A stretch of 64,000 bases of DNA from Okapia johnstoni (taxonomy: Eukaryota; Chordata; Mammalia; Artiodactyla; Giraffidae): NCBI GenBank assembly GCA_024291935.2, contig CM044311.1:14979001-15043000 (forward strand). Reading direction: 5' to 3'. Below are positions 47,723 through 59,537 of this stretch, piece by piece. Positions within the stretch are counted from its first letter, which is position 1. Every line of letters starts with the position of its first letter. Made by a program: the position numbers and the translations under genes. Below the pieces are notes generated by a model. That model did not search any database. It worked only from the letters and a program-made list of their open reading frames with translations, and had not been told where the DNA came from.

Positions 47723-48875
47723 ATGTAGCATTTTGAAAACGACTATGCCTCCATGTAAAGGAGGCTGACCCTGTGATAATTATCACCATATTTTATATAG
47801 TATGATATAAAGAGATTTATATGTTCCAATTTAGTCCAACTTTTGCCAACCTCATGCAGTGTCTGACATACAAATTTCAAAATTGAAGAGTTTTTCCCCC
47901 TCCCTACATGAAAAAAAAAAATACACCCCAGGAATTTTTCATAGTGGTTATAAACCTGTCATGCTTTTAAAACAAAAACAATGAGGGAATAATTGGAACA
48001 GATGGCAGACCTCAGAGAGAATACATCCATTGGGAATACAGCTGTTGGATAAATTTGTGAGATGCTTCTTCTACGATGAATTGACTCTTTAAGAAAGATC
48101 AGTTTGCTATTCAGGAAGACTCATGTGGGTACATATATATTTTTTTCAAGTGACTTGTCTTAAATCACTTCCGATGTCATTCAGTCCATGTAAGCAACAA
48201 CAACTGAAGCTAAAATATATTCAAATATAAAAAATTCCCCCATACTTCTGGTCTTGCCCTGGCTGGCTCCCTTAAGGCTCCAAGTTCCTTCTCACAGTCA
48301 ACGATGGGCAAAATCAGGTCAGTCACGACACAAAATTGAAAAATTTGTTCCTTACAGGCTCTCAGGGCAGGGCTCTGGAAATGTTCCTCCTGAGGGATTT
48401 AAAATAAAATTTGAAGAGAATGAGAGCAGTTAAGGCTTAAACAGGTTACCAGGAAGCTGGAAATGACCTTCCTTGGAGACCAACTTTTAACAGAGATCCG
48501 ATCTCATCTGTCTGAATTGTTTTAGGTACCCTGCAGCCTGAAGGCAGAAAGAGAGCATCAGGCAATGTTTACTGAGTGCCCACTGTGTATACTGCCACGA
48601 TTACTGCGGCAATTGTTACCCCATGATCATTCTCACATTCTTCAAAGCACCTTTCTGTAAAGTAAAGCTCTCATGCTCACATGCTATGAGTATGTTAATT
48701 GTGCTAATTTTGACATTAACCGTTATTCTGGAGGTGTTTAAGCAAGCAGCCGATATCTTTTAATTTGGCTTTTGTGAGTCATTTTCTCACCAGAAATCCA
48801 CACTCTTAATTGACAAGCCACAATCTAACTCCAAAACATTTTGATCTTTTTCAAAAATTTGCTTAAAACTTTTAC

Positions 48876-49200
48876 TTTTATATTGGGCTATAACTGGTTA
48901 ACAATTTGTGATATTTGCAGAACAGTGAAGGGACTCAGCCATACATATATATACATCCCTTCTCCCCCAAACTCCTCTCCCATCCAGACTGCTACATAAC
49001 ATTGAGCAGAGTTCCCTGTACTACACAGTAGGTCCTTTTGGTTATCCATTTTAAATATAGCAGTGTGTACATGACCATCCTAAATTCCCTAACTATTCCT
49101 TCCCACAATCCTACCCCCTCGGCAATCGTTAAGTTCATTCTCTAAGCCTGTGAGTCTCTTTCTCTTTGTAAGTCAGTTCAATTATAGCATTTCTTTTTAG
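48876..49200 (-). mobile_element. L1 3' UTR fragment
   Basis: The order is ataactggttaacaatttgt, gagttccctgtactacacag and aggtccttttggttatccat, the reverse 3' untranslated end of artiodactyl L1 elements. No ORF2 is attached. Confidence 0.65.
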
Positions 49201-49403
49201 ATCACACATATAAAGGATGTCATATAGTATTTCTCCTTCTCTATACTTTGATCTTCTCTTAAACTTAATTTTGAGGTACTGACAATGACTTCAGGAAGTC
49301 TTGAGAGGGATGGAAGAAATGATAAATGCCACAATATTAATCTTCTGCTTTTTTGACCATGCCTTAGACTGTAAGATGCGTGAGAGAGGGGGGCAGGTAA
49401 CAT

Positions 49404-49424
49404 GGGGCGGGGGCGGGGGGGGGA
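49404..49424 (+). repeat. G-rich run, G-quadruplex candidate
   Basis: G runs of 4, 5 and 9 are separated by single C residues. The 9-G run can supply two stacks, so four G triplets are available within about 20 nt. A further G run lies just upstream. Confidence 0.6.
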
Positions 49425-49599
49425 GAAGAGTTAATGAATACAACGCTAAGAAAGAGTCAGGAGAATTGAGTTAAGGTCTTTACTCTGCCAGTAGCTATTA
49501 TTTTCACCCATATCTTCACATCTTAATTTTCTTCAGTTCTAAAAAATAAGTGGATTGGATAATATGGATTGTAAGATCTCTTCTACCAATCTCAAAGAG

Positions 49600-50905
49600 A
49601 GGCAATGCCAAAGAATGTTCAGGCTACCTCACAATTGCACTCATCTCACATGCTAGCCAAGTAATGCTCAAAATTCTGCAAGCCAGGCTTTAACAGTACA
49701 TGAACTGAGAACTTCCAGATGTTGAAGCAGGTTTTAGAAAAGGCAGAGGAACCAGAGATCAAATTGCCAACATCTGTTGAATCATAGATAAAACAAGAGA
49801 GTTCCAGAAAAACATCTACTTCTGCATTATTGACTATGCCAAAGCCTGTGACTGTGTGGATCACAACGTACTGTGGAAAATTCTTCAAGAGATGGGAATA
49901 CCAGACAAACTTACCTGCCTCCTGAGAAAACTGTATGCAGCTCAAGAAGCAATAGTTAGAACTAGACTGGTTCAAAATTGGGAAAGGAGTATGTCAAGGC
50001 TGTATATTGTCACCCTGCTTATTGAGCTTATATGCAGAGTATATCATGTGAAATGCTGGGCTGGATGAAGCACAAACTAGAATCAAGATTGCCAGGAGAA
50101 ATATCAATAACCTCAGATATGCAGATGACACCACTCTTACGGGAGAAAGCAAAGAGGAACTGAAGAACTTCTTGAAGGTGAAACAGGAGAGTGAAAAAGC
50201 TGACTTAAAACTCAGCATTCAGAAAACTACAATCATGGCATCCAGTTCCATCATTTCATGGCAAATAGATGGGGAAACAATGGGAACAGTGAGAGACTTT
50301 ATTTTCTTGGGCTCCAAAATCAGTGTAGATGGTGACTGCCACCATGAAATTAAAAGATGCTTGCTCCTTGGAAGAAAAGCTATGACCAACCTAGACAGCA
50401 TATTAAAAAGCAGAGACACTACTTTGCCAACAAAGGTCCTAAAGCTATGGTTTTTCCAGTAGTCATGCATGGATATGAGAGTTGGACCATAAAGAAAGCT
50501 GAGTGCCAAAGAATTGATGCTTTTGTACTGTGGTGCTGGTGATGACTCTTGAGAGACCCATGGACTGCTAGGAGATCAAACCAGTCAATCTTAAAAGGAA
50601 TCAGTCCTGAATATTCATTAGGAGGACTGATGCTGAAACTGAAGTTCCGATACTTTGGCCACCTGATGCGAAGAACTTACTCATTGGAAAAGACCCTGAT
50701 GCTAGAAAAGATTGAAGACAGGAGGAGAAGGGGAGGAGAAGGGGATGACAGAGAATGAGAATGGATGGCATCACCAACTCGATGGACATGAGTTTGAGCA
50801 AGCTCTGGATATTGGTGATAGACAGGGAGGCCTGGTGTGCTGCAGTCCATGGGGCCGCAAAGAGTCGGACGTGACTGAGTGACTGAACTGAACTGACTGA
50901 AGCTC
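49600..50905 (+). mobile_element. BovB LINE, 5'-truncated, YADD retained
   Basis: The plus-strand sequence decodes the RTE reverse transcriptase in broken frames: IIDYAKACDCVDHNVLWKIL, LRKLYAAQEAIV, then RYADD at about 50,115-50,129, LSIQKTTIMASSSIISWQID and FGHLMRRTYSLEKTLMLEKI. It ends in the BovB tail gactgagtgactgaactgaa. Stops and frameshifts interrupt it, so it is not an active element, although the catalytic motif is intact. Confidence 0.92.
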
Positions 50906-51112
50906 TCTTCTGGTTCTAAGAGGTTGCATTTCCCATTTTTTTTTTTTTCATTTTTCTTTTTCCACCAAGAAGAATGTTAAAGTTTACAGAAAGAACTAGA
51001 GTGTACTATTTTCTTACTGAGTAGAATAAAAAGCTTACAAAAACTCTTAACACCCAAGGAGAAATTGAATAAAGATATCTTACACTCTTTTTTATCTCTT
51101 ATTTTGCTCTTT

Positions 51113-51250
51113 CATGCATTGGAGAAGGAAATGGCAACCCACTTCAGTGTTCTTGCTGGAGAATCTCAGGGATGGCGGAGCCTGGTGGGCTGCCGTCTAT
51201 GGGGTCACACAGAGTCGGACACGACTGAAGCGACTTAACAATAGCAGTAG
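51113..51250 (+). mobile_element. Bov-A2 SINE, second monomer only
   Basis: The order is catgcattggagaaggaaat, ggcggagcctggtgggctgc and gacacgactgaagcgactta, then an AGC/AGT-rich end. Confidence 0.87.
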
Positions 51251-52279
51251 CAGTTGCTCTGATTAACATAGGGATCCAATATTGGGCAAGCTGTGGCTGC
51301 AGCAAGATGATGTTGATGCTCTTTACTCGTAACAGAATTAAAAGTCCAATGGCATTGCTAGAAGATAGAGTATAAATAATACCAATAAAATACTTGCAAA
51401 CTTTCTAAATCTAGCTGTATTTTGTGAGACCTTTGAAATATTCAAAACCTATTTTTAATAGTATCTTAATAGGTGTATTAGTCAGTATGAACTAATTACT
51501 CTAACCAACATCTGCAAGTTTGTAGTGGCCAAGGCAGTAAATACTTATGTCTTGACTTTGTTATCGTCCAATAGCAGATTTAGAGAAGGATTCTGATTCA
51601 TTCAGTCATCCTGGGACCCAAGCCCTTTCTAACCAGTGGTTCCACTATGCCTAGTGTCTTAAAATTGTTTCATCCTTGCTGAGGATTTGAGGAAAGAGGG
51701 GGAGAGAGTAGAGGATCATGTTGGGAGGATTAATGATACAGGACTGGGAATAGTCATATAGCACTTTAGCTCCCAATGGCTAGAAATTGGTCAATCACCA
51801 CGAGGCACTGTAAAGGAGACTAGGAAATGTCTAGGTACTCCCATAGGAAGAAGAAATGGCACAGGTGATCATCTAGCCAGGCTATCACAATATTAGACAT
51901 CCAAAAGCCTAGAAAAAATGGAATTGAAATGATGAAATTCTCTCATGTGGGTAAAGATTCGTAGGAAACTCACCAGAAACAGCAGGATGTCATGGAATTC
52001 CCCGCTCAGCTGTTCCTTATTTAAAAGGAACAATCTGGGTAATAGCTCATCTCAGCATGTCAGCTTCGTCCTTTCCAATTATTTAGATCCTTCAAAATAT
52101 AGGATTGAGCTTCCATGTCCTTTGTTGGCCAATTTGTAGACTGGGATTTTTCCAATAGCTGTGAGTAGTTACCCCTAAGACACCTGTAAGTTACCTGTAA
52201 GTAATCTCTAAGACGATAACCCTTCTTTGCATCTTCTTCAACCTTTTGGTAACCAGCATCCAAATGTCCTCACTTACAG

Positions 52280-52530
52280 GCTCTCCTTACCGGGATAAAA
52301 TTACTATTGCTATTCTTCAATTACAAGAAGAGGGGAAACTGCATATGATGAAAGAAAAATGGTGGAGGGGAAATGGCTGTCCAGAAGAAGACAACAAAGA
52401 GGCCAGTGCTCTGGGAGTAGAAAATATTGGGGGCATCTTCATTGTTCTGGCTGCTGGACTGGTCCTTTCTGTATTTGTAGCCATTGGAGAATTTATATAC
52501 AAATCCCGAAAGAACAACGATATTGAACAG
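52280..52530 (+). CDS. GRIK1: GRIK1 exon: end of S2 and transmembrane segment M4
   Basis: This 251-nt exon runs from phase 1 to phase 0. It starts (G)[18 protein letters not shown], then [18 protein letters not shown] closes S2. M4 is [20 protein letters not shown], followed by the cytoplasmic [15 protein letters not shown]. The cysteine of NGCPEE is expected to form the conserved S2 disulfide. The acceptor is cctcacttacag and the donor gtgagt at 52531. After this exon the C-terminal tails of GluK1 splice forms diverge. Reading through the donor gives a hydrophobic false tail ([10 protein letters not shown]) that ends at 52,632. I treat it as intron because the donor is good and an in-frame terminal exon follows. 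Confidence 0.97.
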
Positions 52531-53835
52531 GTGAGTCATCTCTTTCTAAGATGGGTTAGTTTGGGGTTTGTGTTATCTATCTTAAGTTTAGGGGTATTAA
52601 GGATGCTTGCCCTTTTTGTAATAGTCTATTGAATTAGATGCCAAGAAGAGCCATTTTTGAATTAGAGCAAAGAGCTCTTGAATACCTGCCAGGTGCTGCT
52701 GGCACTGTAGGCCCATCATTTATTAATAAGAAGAAGGAAGCACCTTATACACTAAATCCAATTAGCACTTTTTGAAATGACAGTGCAAAAATTCCAAACC
52801 CAGTTAATTTCCTCAACAGTTGTTTGCTCTTAAGATAGAAACCCTAGATAGAGCAAGGAAGAAATAAATCCAAAATTAGAAAAGTTATAAAAAAAATCTT
52901 TGAGAGAAATGTTAGCATCTCCTTAATTTAGGTCCTGAGCACATGTACTAATGCAAAGCAGTCTATATAAAGATATAAACACAATATTTTGAAACTGAAC
53001 ATTACGTCTATCAAAGTATGTTGTGTAAAAGAAGAATTCACAAAAAAAACAGTGAGCAATACAGGATGACAATAAAATATGAAGAAATTTATTTTTCCAA
53101 ATTAATATTATGTTGATTTCAACAGTCGACCCTTTTTGCCTGTTACTTTTAGCTTTGATGAAAAATCACACCAATAGTTTACCCTATTCTGAATTAGGGA
53201 ATGGTGTTTAAAGATAATTCCTTCATAAACCTATGAGAATAAACTAAATGCAAAGCTCATGCCCATTATAGAGCATTTGGTACCCAATGAATTTAAAAAT
53301 AGTTAGAATTTTGAAACTATGCACTGTTAGTGACAGTGCTAATTTAAAGCTCAGCTATCAATGTCTTAAAATCCTTAACAACTTTAGAACACAGGGCTCT
53401 ACATTTCCATTTTGCTCTGGGCCTTCAAATAATGTACCCAGTTCTGATTAATAATCTCATATGAGTCCCACTTTCTTTAAGTGGAAACATCGCCAAAGAC
53501 GGGGATGATTGATTATAACCTACTTTCATCATGAAAATTTTCCCGAAATTACAAGGAAATTGTGAGAACATTAAGCACCACTTTCCTAGACCTTGTTAGA
53601 GAAAGCTGTCCTTAACTAAAAGGGAGATGGACTGATCTGCTTTGTTTTAACTTTCAATTTGCTCTTGAGGTGTCTTGTTTTATGCAACTAATTTGAAAAA
53701 TAAAAGCTTGTATATGTTATGCTTTAATGTGCTTCTCATAATTGTCATTTGATTTAAATTTTCATTTAAACACTCATTTTTTTGCTTCTGATTTATTCAT
53801 TTTTCTATATTTTTCTCATTTCTTTTGCATGCAAG
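52531..53835 (+). other. GRIK1 last intron, free of retroposons
   Basis: This 1.3-kb intron has no SINE, LINE or microsatellite that I recognise. It is AT-rich, with a long pyrimidine-rich stretch (about 53,777-53,830) before the acceptor gcatgcaag. Confidence 0.8.
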
Positions 53836-53985
53836 GATTTTTGTTTCTTTTATGGACTGCAGTGTAAGCAAACCCATCCAACCAACTCCACTTCTGGAAC
53901 CACTTTATCTACGGATTTAGAATGTGGCAAATTAATTCGAGAGGAGAAAGGGATTCGGACACAGTCCTCAATTCACACTGTGTAA
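53836..53985 (+). CDS. GRIK1: GRIK1 alternative terminal exon: cytoplasmic tail ending HTV
   Basis: This terminal coding exon has 49 codons plus TAA, starting at phase 0. The tail reads DFCFFYGLQCKQTHPTNS to REEKGIRTQSSIHTV. It matches the GluK1 C-terminal variant recalled from human (first residue Ala there; RG, RK and SSV there where this shows KG, RT and SSI). The acceptor is catttcttttgcatgcaag. This tail lacks the ETVA PDZ ligand carried by other GluK1 tails, so it should differ in PICK1 and GRIP binding. NST is not a glycosylation site here because the tail is cytoplasmic. The 3' UTR follows directly. Confidence 0.93.
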   Translation, partial: DFCFFYGLQCKQTHPTNSTSGTTLSTDLECGKLIREEKGIRTQSSIHTV

Positions 53986-54131
53986 TCATTTAAAAAAAAA
54001 GAAGGTGTACCTCAGTAGAAACTGTTTCTGCTAATTAGTGTTGTTGATGATATCTGTGTCTACTAAGCATAAATAGCCATAACCCCTACCCTTGTTTTAA
54101 GATAGCAAAACTCATGTACTCTGAACATTGA

Positions 54132-54137
54132 ATTAAA
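54132..54137 (+). terminator. Candidate polyadenylation signal ATTAAA
   Basis: This variant hexamer lies 147 nt after the stop codon. It is the first canonical-type signal downstream. No clear GU-rich element was confirmed, so use is uncertain. Confidence 0.3.
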
Positions 54138-55910
54138 TGCACTAGAAACACACGTGCATTTGATGTTGAAACAGAGGTATGTTAGATGTATACAGACTCC
54201 AAAATATGTACATTTACAGCAATTTGCTATACCATTGAGAGAATGGTTATCTTAGTTATATTTTCATGTATTAAGATTAAGCAACTTTTTCCTCATACAA
54301 AAGTAGGTTCAGCTGTTCAGCAGTACAAACCATGAAAACAAATTGTTATTTTGTGGTAGTCTTTTCATCTTTGTGAAACTTTTCTCCTCTTTCTTTCTCC
54401 CTGTACCATATGCTCTGTAAAGCCACACTTTCCAGCTATCTAAAGCCCTATCTTTTCATAACTCCTTAACAATGTTAATTTTTAATTCAAACTGAGTCTA
54501 CTATTTGAAATGTATCATTAACACAGAAATTTAAAGACGTGTTAGATTTTAAAGATACAAAAAAGAGACCTAGAAAATGAAAACTAAACTTGAAACTTCA
54601 GGTACCACAGAGGAAGAGCATTAGCTAAATTGAACATCACTCAGGAAGACATAACATAGTCAAAGATGATCCCTGAGTAGGGATCTCCCAAGTAATATCT
54701 ATTTGTAGAAATTGACAGTCTTCTGTAGGTTCAGATAGATAGTATGTTAAGTAACTGTGATTTTTCAAGCTATAGGTTATTTGTTGCAACCTCCGATCAA
54801 ATTCCTAAGCTAGAAATTAATGCCTAGCCTCTTGTATTTTCCACTCATTCACCTCATTCTTTGCACTGATGAACATCTTTTCACAAGATGTTATTTCAAT
54901 CCCACCCTGCTCATCCAGGATAGAATGGTTGTTTTTGTTGCAATCTTTCTGACCCTTGCTGCTTTCACACTCATTTCTCCGGATCCTTTGTCATTTTCAA
55001 TTCCTTCCAAGTATACTGGGGAGAAGGACAAGGAGAAGAAAATAGAGAAAAAAAAATCCACTATACATTAGTTACAGACCTTTATAAATTTATTTTCCAC
55101 CTGCATTCAAATGTTGTAAGTAATTTTCACTCTAACTGAGCTGGGTGACATAGAAAGCCAACAACATACTTAATTTGTTGTGACAAAAGATGCCTGCTGT
55201 CCCTCTGAGCTTGTTTCCTCTTCACAATGAATAGGGAATTTGAAGATGCTTTTCATCTTCCCTCAATACAGGATCCATCTGTCTTTGTTCTCCTTAATGG
55301 GGCTACCTTTTGACATGTGAAGTGATCCCCCAAAATATATTTCTCAGAAGTAGACATAGGCCATCTGTGCAATGATGTACCTTTTTGCCTTCTCTTTGCT
55401 TAGCTTTAAATGGGTTCCAATTTTTGAATCACAAGTCTTTTCAATCAACTCTATATTTCTCCAGTAAAGCATGTTCAGGAAAGTTGACTCTTGCCCTGAT
55501 TGTTTCGCAGTCTTGGTTTCTTCTTTAAGTAAATACACTTTTAAGAAAATATCTATAAATTACACTAAGATTTATTAGCATTTATTTAGGTAAAAGCAAC
55601 ATACTGTTTGCCCTAAGTCAGAGTTCACATCCTCATAATCAAAAAAAATCAGATATTGGGATAAACATTATGTAATTTATAATTCATTGATTCTATATAT
55701 AGAAACCACCAATTACATAAATTTATTTTCCCAAGGACTATATATAATAAGCCAAAAATTCTACCCCAAATGTTCAAGGGTAATAGATGAGGTATAGATG
55801 ATCAGGATTAATGATAACAAAACTTACCTTTCTATACAGAATATCATTTAAAAGTATGATTCAGAGGTTTAGATAAAATTAACATTTATGTACTACTTTA
55901 CACTGTAAAT

Positions 55911-56052
55911 AGCTTCCCAGGTGGCACTAGTAGTAAAGGACCCATCTGCCAATGCAGGAGACATGAGAGACACAGTTTCAATCCCTGGGTCGGGAAGATC
56001 CCCTGGAAGATGACATGACAACCCACTCCAGTATTCTTGCCTGGAGAAGTCC
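55911..56052 (+). mobile_element. Bov-tA SINE, 3'-truncated
   Basis: The order is gcttcccaggtggcactagt, ggtcgggaagatcccctgga and attcttgcctggagaagtcc, then lost. Confidence 0.85.
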
Positions 56053-56242
56053 ATAACTAATTTTGACAGTTATATATTATTTTATGGTTTCAAAATGTTC
56101 TAACATACAGTAGTGTTACATTTAATCCTTTCCACAATTTTATTTCAGCTTTACTAACAGTTGACTCTGAGATAGACATGAGACAGTGACCCAGAGTCCT
56201 AGAAGGGACTCTTAGAACAGTCTCTTAGAAGAGAATTTTCTG

Positions 56243-56400
56243 AATCAGCCAATCTTAAGTTCAAGTTCTAGTGGAGCCACATACTGAATGTCTGTAGACA
56301 AGTAACTGAATTTCTCAGAGCCTTGATTTCTTATATGTAATAGGGAGCTATAGTTTCTAGGTCATATGGTTGTGTTAAAGGAGTGTTTGTGAAAATGAGT
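56243..56400 (-). repeat. MIR SINE, reverse
   Basis: The order is acaagtaactgaatttctca, gagccttgatttcttatatg and ggttgtgttaaaggagtg. A diverged reverse MIR. Confidence 0.5.
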
Positions 56401-57067
56401 TTCATTGGCCAAATCTCAAGTTAGATTTTCATGGTTGAGTAGCCAGTGGAGCACCAGGAAAAAATGTCCCTTTATTACATAACATTTCAGTATGTTTATT
56501 ATGTTAGGATGCATTGAGAGTTTGCAATATGTTGGAAAAGTATCCAGCACTTCCCAAACCTGTTAGATCACAGAATCTATGTCGTAGTGACCTAACGCAT
56601 ACTCTTATGTCTATAATAGGCACTCAGGTTGTTGCTGTTTCTCCTGGACTGTTAATTCCAAGCAAGATATATTTAGCATTAAATATTTAATAAACTCTCG
56701 CTAGAGAGAAGAAGAAACTGTGCCCATCTTTGAGGTAGAAATGCCATTATATTCAAATGATGATCTCCCTGTTTAGCTATAAGTGGCAGGTCAATCAAGA
56801 TACTCAGGTAGGTAAGTATCCTGCTCTGTCTCATACCTTGTTCCTCCCATGAGAAATTGCCCTTCATTTCAGACCCTGGTTTCTTACATTCTCCTCTTTC
56901 TCCTTTAATATATGCTCTCAGACAACCAATTCTTGCCATCAAGTAAATAACCACTGAGATCACAATGACCTCAGGAGGAGTCATTGCATTTTAAGTGAAT
57001 TTAGAAAAAAAAGAGAGAGAGAGAACTTGAACATACAAGAAAATTTTAAAACTCTATTTTTCATGTC

Positions 57068-57200
57068 ACTGGATTTCAGACTTCAGTGTACATCAGAATC
57101 ACCTGGGGAAATTATTTAAGATACAGAGTATAGTTTGCACCTCCAGAGACTCCTCCATAGTGAATATAGCCCAGGAATTGGAATTTTTAATTAAATCTGA
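57068..57200 (+). mobile_element. MER5A DNA transposon fragment
   Basis: The order is cagtgtacatcagaatcacc, tggggaaattatttaagata and ccaggaattggaatttttaa, the MER5A layout. Confidence 0.65.
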
Positions 57201-57240
57201 GAATTAATGCTTAAAAGTAGTTGTGCACATTCGTTTACAT

Positions 57241-57490
57241 AAAAGTAGCTTAAATATAGTAGTTTTTTCTAAAATTAGACCATGTACATGACTTTTCATT
57301 GAAATCATCTTCAAAACAAGGATCGTTTTTTTAAAGTAATTTTTTCTTATATGAGTTTTTTTCCCAACAATCCAAAATACAGTTGTTTTACTTAAAGGTA
57401 GTTGGTAAGCATGAGTTTTTATTAAAACTAATTTGAATATAGCAGTGTGACTTCAAATTAGATGGGAAATGTGAGTTTTTACTAACACTG
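57241..57490 (+). repeat. Degenerate ~60-bp tandem array
   Basis: About four units in an exact 60-nt register. The clearest shared feature is atgagttttt/gtgagttttt at 57,351, 57,411 and 57,471, preceded in each unit by a ttaaag/cttaaag/cttcaaa block 20 nt earlier. Unit identity is only about 50-65% by eye. Confidence 0.5.
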
Positions 57491-57520
57491 GAAGATTATC
57501 TGTGGATTATATTATGAGAA

Positions 57521-57716
57521 GGACTTCTCAGGTGGCACTGGTGGTAAAGAATCCACCTGTCAATGCAGGAGACACAAGGCAGGAAGATCCCCCGGAGTAG
57601 GAAATGGCAACCCTCTCTAGTATTCTTGTCTGGAAAATCTCATGGATAAAAGAGCTTGGTGGACAACAGTCCACGAGTCTCAAAAGAGTCAGACGCGACT
57701 GAACAACTTAACACAA
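57521..57716 (+). mobile_element. Bov-tA SINE
   Basis: The order is acttctcaggtggcactggt, ggcaggaagatcccccggag and agagtcagacgcgactgaac. Confidence 0.87.
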
Positions 57717-58941
57717 ACATGATACCCTGAGAAACGTTGTTTAAAGTTAGGAAGAGAGCAGGGGGGTATGAGAAGATTGAAAAGCAACTATGGAGCATGT
57801 AATGTTGTCTAACTTATTTCTTAACAAGCTTTTAGAGCCTCATGCAATAAGGCAAAAAATAAAGCTTGTTTTGTTTCAGACTAAAATTATAAATTGAATT
57901 ATTTTAAAGTTTTTCCAGCAAAATTGCAACTATCCAAGGAATACATGGTGGATAGAGACTGTGCCTTTAGGAAAATCAGCTAGATTATATGACTGTAAAC
58001 CTATCCAAGGAAAATTATTTCCAAATACCTCAGTGCATTTGCCTCACATTATGTTATGTTCTATATGAGCCATCTGTGGCAAAGCAGCAAAACAATGAAT
58101 CCCAATTAGTTTCCAACCCATGACCCTTATGCTCTAAGGTCTATTTCCTAGTAAGCAATTTTAAAGCAGGCTGAACGGCCTTGAAAAGCAAAAGGGAAAC
58201 AAAGCATGCTTACTTCTTGTACTATTTTCTGCACATCTAACTGTGCCAAATGGCATTATTAATTAACTCTTACAGATAATGAAAAATTTCTGCTCGACGC
58301 TGCAGTTTTAACTTGCCTTTAGGAACCATCTCATTATGCTTCTCACAGTTGTAGAATTTTATGTCCAGATGCACAGGCGTATTAAAATCATTTTTGCTTT
58401 CTAAATCCTCTCCACAGAGACTGGTATCATGGAAAGTGGGATTCTCCCTTAAATTTTCAAAGAAATTCTATTTGTAAAGAGAAGGGCATTCTTGTGATAG
58501 AAAACCAATGATACAAATGTGTTATGTGGTTTCCGCACCCTGCAGAATCTAAGCTTCATCGTTGTCAGCCTAAACATGGTTAATTGGCCATACTGCACTG
58601 CAATGCTTTTCCACATCACAATGTATACATCCAGATACACACAAAAGCAATGAGTAAAACCTGAGTGATGTAATGGAGCCACTGTAGTTCTCCTTAGTGA
58701 TTTTAATTTTAAAGTTAGCTTAGCTAGAATTTTCTTTCTTTCTTTTCAACTGGGGTGTTCAGACTTCAAATACTCAGATTTTTCAACTTCAAATAAGAAT
58801 GTTTTCCTGATCACTCAGTCTTTACCAACCATAAGAGCTAAAAAAACACTACTGTCTATAGATAACCTAACACCATTTGGTATTTTTGTTTTCCCGCTGA
58901 AACTTGGCACGTTATCAGATGCTTCTAAGCGTCCTTGACGC

Positions 58942-58983
58942 TTCTTCTATAGTCTGATTTATTTCTTCTATAGTCTGATTAAC
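58942..58983 (+). repeat. Short tandem duplication (~21 bp)
   Basis: The block ttcttctatagtctgattt occurs twice in direct succession (second copy ends gattaa). Confidence 0.85.
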
Positions 58984-59413
58984 TTACTTAGCAAGCTATT
59001 TGGAGAAGTCTCTCTAATCAAGTTATTTCTGTTAATTGTGCAAAGAGGTTTTCTTTGCCTGGAAACCCAAACATTCATTAATTAACAGAGAGGCCAAGAA
59101 GCAATTAGCATCCATTTAGAAATAACTTTTCCAGTGTACAGGTTGACACCACCATGTAAATCAAACCCTGAAAGACATCTGTGGCCCAATGGAAAGGTGA
59201 CTTGGGAACCACAAGCCAAGAATTCAGTCCCTGCTGCTAAATGGCTGTGTCTCTAAGCAAGGCATTGTATAATATTTCCCTCCTCCTCAACTTGGTCATG
59301 TGCAGAATGACGGAGTTGCAGTTAAAACTCTCTTCCAACCATGGTATTTTTTAAATTCTCATAGAAAGTGGGAAGAAAAAGTGTAGAAGCAGAGGGAAAA
59401 AAAAACTTGGAGG

Positions 59414-59533
59414 CTATATATGTGTGTGTACACATATATGTGTATGTATACACATGTGTATATATATATATACACATGTGTATACATATTTGTGTGTATA
59501 CATATACATGTGTATACATATGTACATACATGA
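59414..59533. repeat. Alternating purine-pyrimidine (TA/CA/TG) tract
   Basis: About 120 nt of interleaved TATA, CACA and TGTG runs with local self-complementarity (acacatgtgt cores). It is continued after a SINE by similar tracts at about 59,731-59,785 and 60,090-60,130. Confidence 0.88.
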
Positions 59534-59537
59534 ATGT

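Larger units (their letters stand above)
44903..52279 (+). other. GRIK1 intron with opposed BovB copies
   Basis: This 7.4-kb intron contains a reverse Bov-A2 (45,228-45,490), a reverse BovB with target duplication (45,714-46,342), SINE and CHR pieces (47,503-47,722), a reverse L1 3' end (48,876-49,200), a G-rich run (49,404-49,424), a forward BovB (49,600-50,905) and a half Bov-A2 (51,113-51,250). About 46,360-47,450, 47,730-48,870 and 51,260-52,270 show nothing I recognise. The acceptor is cctcacttacag. Confidence 0.83.

Noticed and set aside
52246..52632. A 128-codon frame ending in [20 protein letters not shown], possibly a novel hydrophobic tail
   Set aside because: It arises from reading through the gtgagt donor at 52,531, and a good in-frame terminal exon follows at 53,836. 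An intron-retained form cannot be excluded, but nothing supports it.
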